A program made the translations under genes and the position numbers. Below the pieces are notes generated by a model. It was given only the letters and a program-made list of their open reading frames with translations. It had not been told where the DNA came from and ran no database searches. A stretch of 64,000 nt of DNA from contig JAREIK010000343.1 in assembly GCA_029783825.1 (NCBI GenBank), forward strand, positions 1,382,001 to 1,446,000. Direction: 5' to 3'. The stretch's first letter is position 1. Each line of letters begins with the position of its first letter. Of the stretch, positions 9,601 through 20,193 are shown one piece after another. The DNA comes from Sapria himalayana. Its lineage: Eukaryota; Streptophyta; Magnoliopsida; Malpighiales; Rafflesiaceae.

Positions 9601-11510
9601 TGACATGGAATGGTTAGTATACCTAGTTTTTATCTTTCGCTATATGTGTGTACTCAGTATGTGGGTTGCCCCAACCTTAGCATACTACATACACACACGC
9701 ACGCACGCACACGCACACGCACACGCACATATATATATATATGTTTGTGTGTGTGTGTGTATGTGTTTTTATTTTATTGAATTAGATAATCATTTAATCT
9801 CTCTATCTCTCTCTATTCATCTCTCTATTGTGACCTAAAAATGATATTTTTAAGGTCATGATTGTGGATGAAATATGGTGGTGTGCATGGTAGTGCATTG
9901 TTGTGCAATGAGGCCACGTGATCATGAAGTGCATGGTGGTGTTTAGTGACATGCGTAGTTGGAGGTGTCAATTAGGATGTGCTGGGCTGGCACAACTCGA
10001 ATGTTTTAGGCCCAACTGAGCCACCATTTCATGTTAGCTCGGCCCTGAGGGAGGTAGGATTGACCGAGGCATTAGCTTGGAGTAGCCCCCACGGGACTAG
10101 GCATGATATTGTCTCACTGCTAGCTATAACACATATCATTATATTAATATTAATATATCAATATTATGTATATAAAATTTAAAAAAAAAAACTTATTTTT
10201 TTAAAAAATATAAATTAGCTACAAATATCATTAATATCAAATGTAAAAAAAAAATATTAAAAAAATATACTTTGTATGAAAATATAAAATTAAAGTAAAA
10301 AATTCCAAAGAACTGCCTGCTAGTCCAATTTTTAAAGTCACTCCGTCTGGTAGATTGCATATTATTTTATGTAGTTTGGAAATATTGGATTCATATGATT
10401 TTCATCAATTTAATATGTTAATTTTTTTTTTAATATTATTTTGGGATAAAATAGAACGGTAATTAATGTCTAAGTATCTTGAGAGCTAATTTTTATTTGA
10501 TGGATCTCCCTGTCATTTGTTCGTATTTAGATATATAGTGTCGATCTCTGTACTTGAAGACTCGTTAAAATTATTATATATATTTTTTAATATTTAAATT
10601 AATTATTTAATTATTCATAAATTTTATCATGTAATTGAATATATATCTAATCGTAATTTTTCTATCTTTAATTTTAATCTTATAATTTACACATGCAATC
10701 AAGCAATAAAGAAATAGACTAGATGATTAATATTTTAAATATTTATTTATCAACTTAATAGTCATGGCAAAAAAAATTTAGACATTCTCATAGTTAAAAA
10801 CACTCCTAATCCTGTATGTACATCCAAATACAATGCATGTGGCTATAAAACAAGAAATTAACATAATATATGTATTTTTTTTAATTTTTTTATTTTTTTT
10901 ATTTTTTTTATTTTTTGTATATTTTTTTATTTTTTTAAATTTTTTTATTTTTTATATTATGTATAATGTCTGGTCTTGCTAGTCGGGTAGGAGGTTTGTG
11001 GGCCATCCTTGGCATGCTCATTAATTTCACCCTTCATGACGCCTTGTTTGTTGCTTCTACCAACAAACCCAAATTAGGGTTTCTGCCTAAATATTAATTA
11101 CAGCCTAAGATTAGAGTCTTTCATGATTCACGGGGCATGGAATTTGATGATTTTATTGGTCGGGTCGGGTCGGGTCGGGACGTTGGCAGAAAGTTCTTGA
11201 TGACTGGTCTGCTGCATTTCTCAAAATCTTTCAATTGGCTCCTCGTGGGCTAAAAATGGCGGCGTCAAACGCAACCGCCTCCAACTCTTCTTCTTGGGAG
11301 AGAGGGGGATCCATGGATGCGTTTCTGGAGGAGCACCTGGTGGGGAGCAGAAGAAACAAGAATGGCGTCAAGGTGGAGATGCTGGATGTTGGAATAGAGG
11401 AGATGAGAACGTATTTCAGGCTCCTCATTGTGTCTTCCGTTGTGCTTGTTGTTTATTTTTATTCGAGAATTTCTAAGGCTAGCAGAAGCCTTGTCCCTTC
11501 TCTCCCATGA
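6483..11510 (+). CDS. M14 zinc carboxypeptidase-like gene, 3' five exons (5' part outside window)
   Basis: Spliced model join(6483-6608, 8171-8310, 8401-8473, 8903-8977, 11190-11510), 244 codons plus TGA, every junction GT-AG and in phase. The product matches plant M14 metallocarboxypeptidase-like proteins (Arabidopsis At5g42320 type, from memory), which would remove C-terminal residues using one zinc ion. Seen: WINVHSG carries the third zinc-ligand His; LAHGTATDYMYD and LAFTFE follow, the latter holding the catalytic Glu; near the C-terminus LLIVSSVVLVVYFYS is a single membrane segment with a short basic tail. The HxxE zinc motif and substrate-binding Arg must be in upstream exons, so the protein is N-terminally partial here. 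Introns carry repeats and an hAT MITE but the exons show no stop or frameshift, so the gene looks functional. Substrate and cell location are not shown; membrane anchoring is inferred. Confidence 0.9.
6645..6752 (+). mobile_element. Au-SINE-like fragment
   Basis: CCAGGCCAATGGAGATCGTACCC, shortened here as a block, with GAGGTTAATATCTCGATAG matches the SINE-like blocks of the tandem units. Family assignment is tentative, from the CGTACCCAGTGC motif of plant Au SINEs. Confidence 0.4.
6753..7386. repeat. Tandem intron repeat, unit 1 (SINE-like plus hAT end)
   Basis: Begins GTCGGTACCCATGCCGGAAG, holds a GC-rich hAT-like segment ending CCCGTCTGACGCCTCTA (6960), then a block with CCAGGCCAATGGAGTTCG and GGGAGAGGTTAACATCTCG resembling an Au-type SINE, and an A-rich tail ending TAATCTATTTGTAGCCA. 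The same order repeats in the next unit. Confidence 0.7.
7387..7931. repeat. Tandem intron repeat, unit 2
   Basis: Repeats unit 1 in order and orientation with a few deletions: GTCGGTATCCATGTTGGAAG, CCCGTCTGACGCCTCTA at 7543-7559, the SINE-like block at 7569-7750 and an A-rich tail ending TAATCTATTTGTAGCCA. Partial SINE-like blocks also occur at 6645-6752 and 8005-8160. Confidence 0.7.
8005..8160 (+). mobile_element. Au-SINE-like fragment before carboxypeptidase exon 2
   Basis: GTGCCAATGAAAGCCACACC and GGGAGAGCGTAACATCTCGA correspond to the SINE-like blocks at 6969-7204 and 7569-7750. It ends just upstream of the splice acceptor at 8170. Confidence 0.4.
8171..8310 (+). CDS. Carboxypeptidase exon 2 of the window
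   Basis: 140 bp after acceptor TTTGTTCCAG. It encodes ALFMPYDHRNTTPGG and continues to GGASVG, ending in phase 2 at donor GTCTGT. The Gly codon is completed by the next exon. The preceding intron is 1562 bp and filled with tandem SINE/MITE-like repeats. Confidence 0.92.
8401..8473 (+). CDS. Carboxypeptidase exon 3 with catalytic glutamate
   Basis: 73 bp after acceptor TTGTCTAG; encodes YLAHGTATDYMYDILG through LAFTFE, whose Glu aligns with the M14 catalytic base. The donor is GTTTTT. The upstream intron is only 90 bp. Confidence 0.92.
8542..8834. mobile_element. Dart-like hAT MITE (293 bp) in a carboxypeptidase intron
   Basis: The left end TATGGGTGTCAAACGGGCC and the inverted end GGCCGGTTGACACCTGTA are flanked by a perfect 8-bp duplication CTTTCTGC (8534-8541, 8835-8842). 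The middle retains TCGGGTTGAATTAGACCCGA, the remnant of the hairpin in the full element, so it looks like an end-to-end deletion derivative. It has no coding content. Confidence 0.92.
8903..8977 (+). CDS. Carboxypeptidase exon 4 of the window
   Basis: 75 bp, 25 codons, acceptor CTAGCAG and donor GTATGT. It encodes VYGDVAASPSDCFKMFNPVD and ends LHAFN, typical of the plant family after the catalytic Glu. Confidence 0.9.
9690..9765. repeat. Compound (AC)n(AT)n(GT)n microsatellite
   Basis: Runs of ACGC/ACAC, then ATATAT, then GTGTGT in the last carboxypeptidase intron; the pattern is partly self-complementary. Confidence 0.85.
9960..10870 (-). mobile_element. hAT relic in the last carboxypeptidase intron
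   Basis: A decayed left end TGGAGGTGTCAATTAGGATG with GC-rich subterminal sequence is followed by 10330-10860, which aligns in order with transposase positions 2800-3360 of the young copy (for example TAATGTCTAAGTATCTTGAG at 10462). No right terminal repeat was seen; the N-terminal half is missing. Confidence 0.65.
11190..11510 (+). CDS. Carboxypeptidase terminal exon
   Basis: 321 bp, 106 codons plus TGA, acceptor TTGGCAG. It starts KVLDDWSAAFLKIFQLAP, continues through a Ser/Asn-rich linker, then EMLDVGIEEMRTYFRLLIV leading into one hydrophobic helix and a basic tail. This C-terminal membrane segment is a feature of the plant family. The preceding 2212-bp intron contains an hAT relic. Confidence 0.92.
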   Translation, partial: KVLDDWSAAFLKIFQLAPRGLKMAASNATASNSSSWERGGSMDAFLEEHLVGSRRNKNGVKVEMLDVGIEEMRTYFRLLIVSSVVLVVYFYSRISKASRSLVPSLP

Positions 11511-11804
11511 TAGCAGTCCCCGCACCCACCCCAAAAAAAAAAAAAAACAAAAAAAAATTAAATAAATAAATCAATGTGTTGGTGCGCTGCGAATCATGTG
11601 GAAATCTAATGTAGCAGAAGAAAACCCCTTTTTCTTTTTTAGTATTTTGTCTTTAATTTAAAATATATATATATAGTTGGAGGTAAGATTTGGATTCATC
11701 ACCTTTCAATTAAACTCTAATCTTGAATTAAAAAATTATAACCTCACGTGTTAAAAGGGATAAAACTAGGTTAATAAAATTATGAATTTTAGTCTTTAGT
11801 TTCC
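11511..11804. other. Presumed 3' UTR and downstream DNA of the carboxypeptidase gene
   Basis: It contains an A-rich tract at 11533-11570 and an (AT)n at about 11664-11675. No distinct poly(A) signal could be chosen with confidence. Confidence 0.4.
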
Positions 11805-12065
11805 TTTTTTATTTTTTTTATTGTTTTTGCTTGCATTTTTGTTTTTTGTTTTATTTTTTTTTTTTAGTTTTTTGTTATTTTAATTTATTTTTATGTTTTC
11901 CGCTCTTTTTTGTTTTTGTTTTTTGTTGGTTTTCTTCTTTTTTATATTTTAGTTTTTCTTTTTTATTGTATTCGGTTTGCTATTTTTTTTTAATTTATTT
12001 TGTAGTTTTTTGTTTTTTTTTGTTTTTTAATTTTCTAGTTTTTTTTTTGTTTTTTTTTGTTTCGA
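11805..12065. repeat. T-rich low-complexity tract downstream of the + gene
   Basis: About 260 bp of T runs broken by single G or A. Open frames through it encode mostly Phe/Leu/Tyr and are artefacts of composition. Confidence 0.8.
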
Positions 12066-12204
12066 AGCGTGGCAGGTATTGATATAGGTTTTCCACGAGT
12101 TAAGACTACCCACGAATTTGGCTGCTAAGGGAGAACTCGATTGTCGTTCGGATATAATTTCCTTCCTCTCTTATAAATTCATCCCTGTGACGCAGACTAA
12201 ACAT

Positions 12205-13545
12205 AAAATTAAAAAAAAACAACAAAAAACGTAAAAACATAAAAAAAATTATAATAAAATAAAAAAAAAACAACAAAAATAAAATAATACAAAACTAAAA
12301 AACACAACAAAAAAAATAATAGAAAATAAAAAAAACAAAATAAAACAACAAAAAACTAAAAAACATAGAACAAAAATATAATAAAATAAAAAGAAAAAAA
12401 AAACAAAACAAAAAATAATAATAAAAAATAAAACAAAAGAAAACAACAAAATAAAATAACATAAATAAAAATTTCAAAAAACAAAAATAAAAAGATGAAT
12501 AAAAATAACAAAAAAAATAAAATAAAACAAAAATAAAATAAAATAAATAAAGAATAAAAAAACAACAAAATAAAAAACATAAACGAAAATATAAACATAA
12601 TAAAACCAAAAACAAAACAAAAAACAAGAAAAAAATACAATAAACAATAAAAAACAAAAAATTATACATAAAAAAACTAAAAAAACAGAATTAAAAAAAA
12701 AATAAAACAAAAAATAAGACCTAAAACAAAAAAAATAAAACAAAAAACATTAAATAAAATAAAAAATAAAAACAACAAAAAAAAATCTTAAAACAAAAAA
12801 AGAAGAAAATTTAAAAAAAACAAAACAATAAAACACTAAAAATAAAAAGATAATACAACAAAATAAAAAAATAAAATAAATAACAAAACAATAAAAACAA
12901 AAAGAACGAAAAAAACAGAAAATATAAAACTAAAAAACAAATAAAAACAAAAAAAATGAAAAAACAAAAACGAAAAACTTAAAACAAAAATAATATAAAA
13001 ACAAAAACAAAAATAAAAAACAACAATATAAAAGAAACACAACTAAAAATAAAAAAGAAACAACAATATAAAAGAAACACAACTAAAAATAAAAAAGAAA
13101 CAACAATATAAAGAAACAAAAGCAAAAATTAAAAAGAAAAAAACAAAATAAAAACAAAATAAAAATAAAATAAATAAATAAAAACAAAAAATAAAAATAA
13201 ATAAAAACAATAAAAAAGAAAACTAAAATCAAAGACAACGAAAGAACAAAAAAAAACAAAAAGCAAAAAAAAAAAAAACAAACAAAAACAAAATAAAATA
13301 AAGCAAAAGTAAAGTCAAACTAAAAAAAATAAAAAAAAAATCAAAAGAAAAAACTAAAAAACAAAATAAAATAATAAAATAAAAAAAACCAAAAAAATAC
13401 AAACAATACCAAAAAATAATAAAATAAAAAGAAACAAATAGATAAAAACCAAAAAAAAAAAATTAAAAACATAAAAAATAAAATACAAAAGAAACAAGAA
13501 AAAACAAAAATAAAATACTGTTAATTTAAAAAACAAAAAAAAAAA
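12205..13545. repeat. 1.34-kb A-rich low-complexity tract
   Basis: A runs interspersed with single C, T and occasional G, in the style AAAAACAAAATAAA. A short local duplication occurs at about 13021-13100 (CAACAATATAAAAGAAACAC units). On the - strand it is T-rich and lies downstream of the DUF760 gene. Its frames are compositional artefacts. Confidence 0.85.
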
Positions 13546-13788
13546 CTATTTTTCACTTGTATGGATGCATAGAGTGTTAAATAGAATAGTTGTATTTTGC
13601 CAATAATTTAAATGTACGAATATTTTATTCATTTGTACGAAATTGTATTGGCAGAGTTATTGGCAAACCTATTTTATTTTGCCAATATTAGAGGCAGCAT
13701 ATGCACTTACTTGGCCAATAATTTAAATGTACGAATGAATGAAAGTTGAAAAATATGCGGCCAAAATCATTCAGACAAATGCACACAC

Positions 13789-13822
<34 letters not shown>

Positions 13823-13841
13823 GCGTCTTATTACCTCCTCA

Positions 13842-13973
13842 TCAGTGTGGTTGCATTCCTAGCACCTGTTCCATGTCAAAACGAACTTCCATGCTTCGGA
13901 GGCTGTAGCCCACCACCATTAACCAGAAAAGCAACGTGGCTAGCTCTGGTGCGCCAGTCTCCACCTTACTCGT
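13842..13973 (-). CDS. DUF760 gene exon 7 (terminal)
   Basis: 132 bp, 43 codons and TGA, acceptor TAATTGCAG. It encodes TSKVETGAPELATLL, then FWLMVVGYSLRSMEVRFDM and ends VLGMQPH. A (GA)n microsatellite lies just 3' of the stop in the presumed 3' UTR (13795-13819). Confidence 0.92.
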   Translation of the reverse strand, partial: TSKVETGAPELATLLFWLMVVGYSLRSMEVRFDMEQVLGMQPH

Positions 13974-16146
13974 CTGCAATTACTCACCATTTTTATTTCT
14001 TGTTTAATTCTTTAAACAATAATTAAAGAATAAACACACACACACACACATGTAAAAATATTTTTGTACATATATATGCAAATGTATGTATGTGTGTATA
14101 TAGATGTGTGTGTGTGTGTGTGCATATGTACGTGTGTGTGTGTGTGTGTGTGTGTGTGGTCTGTCACTACAAATGTATACATGCAAGAACATGAGATGGT
14201 ATTCACGGTTAAAATCTAAAATAATGAAGAAATATAATAACGCTCGATGACATCATCCCATAAATATTATCTTTATGTAATTGACAAAAAATAATTGGAC
14301 AGCCCACAAATTAGATACCCCCATCAAAAAATATAGACTAAATATTAAAAAAACAAAAAAAAAATTAAAAAATTAAATAAATATAATGTTGTAAACTATG
14401 ATACCACCAGAGATTAGTGCGTAAAGATTCAGACAACCAATCCTGGATGAGATAAAGATACAGTCTAGAGGTGTCAATCAGTCCGGACGGCCCGGGCACA
14501 GCCCGTCGCACGGCGTGGTCTGGAACCGTGCTGCCTCTCACGAGCCGTGCCTCGTGCCGGGCCAGGCACGACCCGCATGCCTATCCCAGTGGCATGGTCC
14601 ACCGGCCCGAGGCCCCAGGACCGGCGATAGGTGACGAGTCAAGTCGCGTCGGTGACCGTTCGAAGGGTCGGGTTTTTTTTTTTTTAAAAAAAAAAATCCG
14701 GCCACATAAGCCAGATCTTACTTACGTGGCAGATTCCAATTGGGCAGCCAAGTAAGTTGACCTAAAAAACACATATTATATGTCACATAAACTCATTCGT
14801 GTATTTTTTTTTTTAACACATTTTATAAACCTTCTTATATTTTTAAAAACAAATTTGATTTAATAAAATCATATTTTATTAGAACAGATAGTCTCAATTT
14901 TTCTAAATAACAAACATAATTTATTAAAATTATTTTTTATTAAAACAAAATGCCTCAAGATATTAAAAATAGATATGAGCTAGCTCAATACTTAATTTTC
15001 AATCCATCAAGTCTAAAAACTCTCTTTAGGCTCGCAGAGCATAATAAACCTCTAGTAAAATAATATGATTAAATAAACATATTATGATTAATTAAATACA
15101 ATTTTAATTCATAATCAATCTTATAATCATGATCAATAAAATAAAATCATCAATCAGACTCCATAATAATATTAATTCATAATCATTCCACTAATAATGA
15201 GTGGCTAAGATTAATAAAATAATAATCACCTATGCTTTAGAATTTTATTATTAAATCATAATTGACTATGATGTGATTAAATAATCATAAACATAGTCAA
15301 TTATTTATATAAATTAATTAATTATTAATAAAATTATTGTGGGTTACCACTTTTATTTTTTATTGTTTTTTATTTATTACACTTGGTACAAACACTAGGG
15401 TTCTAGTTTTTATACATAGAACACATCCATTTTAAATAGAGGTCTCAAACGAGACGTGCGGGGCTAGCCCGCCCCTTTTTTAGCCGACCCGGCCATGCTT
15501 CCGTGCCGGGCCAGGCACGACATGGTTAATGTACCATGCCTTGCATGGCCCGGCACGGGCCCGCAGTACGAATCCGCCTGGTTTGGCCCTGTCAGACCAT
15601 TGGGGAGGTTTCTTGGCTCGTGCCAAGATACCACACCAACAGGCCACAGTACCATGCCGGGCCAGGCACGGCACGGGCACGAGCACGGGAAATTCCCGTG
15701 GCGGACCAGGCCGGCCCTGCCCGGTTGACACCTCTAATTTTAACATCAAGGTGCCCTTGGCAATGCATAGCCAATAGCAGGACAGAGAAAAAGGCAATGT
15801 CCACCACCATCTCTACCATCACACGCCGAGTAAATCGACACTTAACGTGGCGTATACAGAGAGCCTCCCCCCACTAGTGCATGTGCAATATTTTGAGACA
15901 AGCAAGGTTTTTCGGTGCGTGTAGCACATTGTTTTGGGCATGCAATGTATTGTTTAGGTTGTGACAAAAATTGGTGACAAATGAATCATCTTACAATAAG
16001 ATGAAGGAGAAGTGGCTAAAAGCTAATTTTTATCTTCTGATTGCTATAAAATAGTCCAACATGTTTAAGCTCATCTCAATTTTCTCATCTTTCATGACAT
16101 GTGAGATTTTGTGTGCGTTAGCAATATTACTGTATTTATCTCTGAT

Positions 16147-16210
<64 letters not shown>

Positions 16211-19200
16211 ATTACGCAGCTCTTTGAACTGAGTCGGAGGAAGATTATGAAGTTTGAACATATTAATACGCACCTTAAATAATACACTCAATTAGTTACA
16301 GAGAATTTAGCTTTTTCTATTATAGAAAAAATAAAAAATTTACTAAATATTTTAGGAGGCATAGTAGACAATAAAAGTTTAGCATCTTATAATTATCGCG
16401 GGTCTTAAAAAAATTATAAATATATGAGAGATAAAATTGAAATTATACTTAGATTATTTTAAAATTATGTATTTGTTATCAATATGTGATATTCAACTAT
16501 ATCAATAATAAGAATAAACGTGTCAAATGGGCCGGTTGACCTGGGCACGACACTGGGCCCAGCTCAGTTCAGCCATGCCTAACTGAGCATGGCACAATTT
16601 GGAACCATGTCGGGGGCCGAGCCAGGCACGGCCCGTGTGTCTGGCCTAATGGCACAATAAACTAGCCCGAGGACCAAGTTAGATTTTTTTTTATATAGCA
16701 AAGAAACTAGGGGATGAACCGACCTGACCAAGCCCAAAATGAGTAAGAGCCGGGCTGGCGATTCCCAAGTAGTGCCGTGCTTGGCACTGTATGGGTTGAA
16801 CATCCATAATCTCCATCTTTTGGTGGCCCGATTGAGCCACCTAAAGACAGACTGGCCTGGCTCGGCACATTTGACACCTCTTAGTAAAAGTTACAACCTT
16901 ATTATTGACGATTCAGACTATAATATAATAATTTTTTTATAAAATTTCAAAAAAAATTTTATGATATACCAAATATATGTTCGTATATGCACTCCTATCA
17001 CATTGCATGGTACCTGAGTGCATATACAATAATAATAGTATATTTAGCAAATATAAAGAATATTATATATTTAGTATCATAACTGCTGAGATAAAGATTA
17101 AATATTTAAAATACTAATTATTTATTCCAATTTTATATTGTTTGTCTGCTTGCATAGATCTTAGGATTAAAAATAAAAGAATAAAAAATTATATTAATAT
17201 AAATATCCACTTACGTGAACCTAATATGCATATCTAAAGTTTTTATTCATAAAAAATATATAATATGGTTATATAATATGATACTAGATATGATAATTAT
17301 AACAAGACTCCAAATATGAACATGAATATAATATTAGAAGAAGATAGTTTTTTTTATTTAATTAGTTGGGTACAACTGATAGAATAATCCATTGAATAAT
17401 AACAAATTATCTCAATACTTATATATTAATTACTATTTTATTCTTTCATATATTAATAATAAGAATTTAAATATTTTAAATTAATAAAAATCATACAAAT
17501 AATATTTATCTCATACTATCTAAGATAATACGTAATTTACTAACCCCTTCGGTATCTAGTATATTATTAGAATCTACTATTTCTATGACGGCTAATATAT
17601 TTCAGAATTTCAAATAGAAGAAAATGATTGCAACTAGATATTATAGAGGCACGATGATATGCATCAATACTACTATATTACAAACACAGATTGATGACTC
17701 ATGCTATTTAATATCATTTTTTTCATATGATATGATATTTTGTTTATTTTTATATTTTTGTCAGTTAAGCTTCATATTATGTTATGTTCATATTATGCTT
17801 ATAAATTATTTTTACAATTTGATATTTCTATTTTGATGTTGATTCGAATGTCAAATGATTTTTTTAGTTATTAAATTAGCTTTAATTCATTTAATTTTAT
17901 AATGCAACGTAAATATGTAATACACATTCCATATGTAAATTTTGTCTTTTAAATTATATTATTTTAATATATTAACATAATATTTTAACTGTGCACATTC
18001 AATTCAGGTTACTTGCTTCCCTGCCCACAACCAACACGATCTAGCACAACCTACGTGGATCTACCTAGCTACGAGCCAAATAAGATGTGTCGAGCTTAGT
18101 CATATAGATGTCATGTCGTGCCAGCAAAGAATGAGAACCATATCATGTCATGCCTGTTATGACAATGTAGCCTAACGGGCCCACACAAAAATAAACCAAA
18201 CAGGCACGACACAACACATTTGACATCTCTAAGTTGATCAAAAAAAATTATCAGTGAGGATTAAAGAAAGAAGTTGAAGCAGTCTGAAAGTAAATCAAGA
18301 TCAAAATAATAGCAAAAGAGTTGATAATCAAAAATTGAATATTTGAAATGCAACAAGATTAGGTACTCCAAAAAGGATTGTAAGAGCAATATGGGAGATG
18401 TATGAGATATCAACAATGATGAAGACACATGGTTCATCAATATGAGAGCATCTTATCACATAAATCATTATCAAGAATAATTCTTTCATTATGAGAGTTA
18501 TCATAGAAAATATGAGAGCATCCTTCTTAATCAATGAATGTCAGAGTGCGTCTAAGATGAAAATATAACCTTATGGATGTGATAATGTAAAATTGTCACA
18601 GTTGAGCATAAATTCTTGATTAAGAAGCAGTGGAGATCACACCCGCATGGAGGCCTACACGGACTAGAAACTCACTTGTAAGGAATATTGACAGTGCATA
18701 TTATGCCTTCATGTCACAAGCGATTATGAATGAAATGAGAGCCTTTGAGGAGTCAAAACAATAAGAGCATGTTATAAAAGAGAAGATAAAATCATTAAAA
18801 AAGAATAACAATTGGAATTTTGCGAAGTTATTCTCAAATTGAAAGACAATTAGATACAAGAGAGTATTTAAATTAAAGATAAAAGTTGAGAGAGAGAAAA
18901 AAAATATATGACAAAGTTGATTGCTAAAGAGTACTGCCAGGTTGAAGATATTACCTACGATAAAATATCCTCACTAATGAAAAGATGAAATTTGCCCATA
19001 TAGTGTTGGCTGTTACTGTAATGTTATACCTAGAGGTTGAGCAATTAAATATGAAGATAATATTTTTTTCATAGAGACTTATAAGAAAAGAATCAAATCA
19101 AATAACTTGATAATTTCAAATGAAAGGCAAAAAAAATTTAGGGAAAAATTATGTTTTGGTACATTGCCAAAAAAATTAACTAAATATTTAATAATTTAAA

Positions 19201-20154
19201 AAAAAAAGTACACCAAACTCTTAACTAATTGATATTTGGTGCACTCAAATTTAGTCAACCTAAAATATCCTTATCCTAAACCTAATCCAAAACATAAATG
19301 GATGTTAAAATAGTAATACACAAAGATAAATTATTTGATGAAACCAAAATTTTAAACTATGAATGTCAAAACTGTTATTGGTTGAGCCATGCAGAAAGTC
19401 CTAGGTCTTGTGGCAGCTCGTGAAAAGTGTAGAAATGTAGAAGAATGACGGCCGAACAACAGACACGGTGAAGAAGGATGACTACTATGCTTATTTTATA
19501 ATTTGAAGCATATAAAGCGTATAAACAGAAGGATGACGGTGAACAACAGACACGGCCGAATAACAAACGGCCGAACAACAAATGAAGCGTATAAAGCTTA
19601 TAAATGCACTGGAGCATATTAATGAAGAAAGATGATGGTTGATAAATATTCGGGAATGACGTGAATAACAGCAGACACGCTGAAGATACGAGGACAGATG
19701 CGGAGCATAGGAAACGGCCGAACAACACATGAAAGCAAATAAAAGATGGACCGAAAGATGGGCCGAAAATAGAGGCTTCTTAAGAGGCTTGATAAACTAG
19801 AGCAAAGCCTCCAGCCTATTCTAGTTTAATTTATAAAATGAAAATGCTTATTTGAGAAAGTTCTTAAAATCCAATATGTTAGCTACTATGTTTAAGGTTA
19901 AGATGGGTGTAAGAGGGCTACGGGTAGATGTAGGATGTAAAAATGATATTCCTCCGCCAAAAGAGAAGGTTATTAATAATAAAACAAACTTTATTAAAAA
20001 GAAAAAAACTATGAATGTCAAGATCATACAATACCAAGCGTTGATCATGATTTAGAACCAAGAGAAAATTAATTGATGAGCATGAATCTTTCTTTTATTT
20101 TTTTTATATAAAAGAAAAATTTTCCCTTAGTATAGTATTGACTACCGACCAAGA

Positions 20155-20193
<39 letters not shown>

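Noticed and set aside
11831..13536. Long open frames rich in Phe, Leu and Tyr in the T-rich and A-rich tracts
   Set aside because: They follow from extreme base composition, overlap in several frames and show no domain; not genes.
14004..14206. His/Thr repeat proteins
   Set aside because: Translation of AC/GT microsatellites.
15464..15877. Several overlapping open frames in GC-rich DNA
   Set aside because: They lie in the MITE 15437-15736 and its flank, on both strands; stop-poor only because the MITE is GC-rich.
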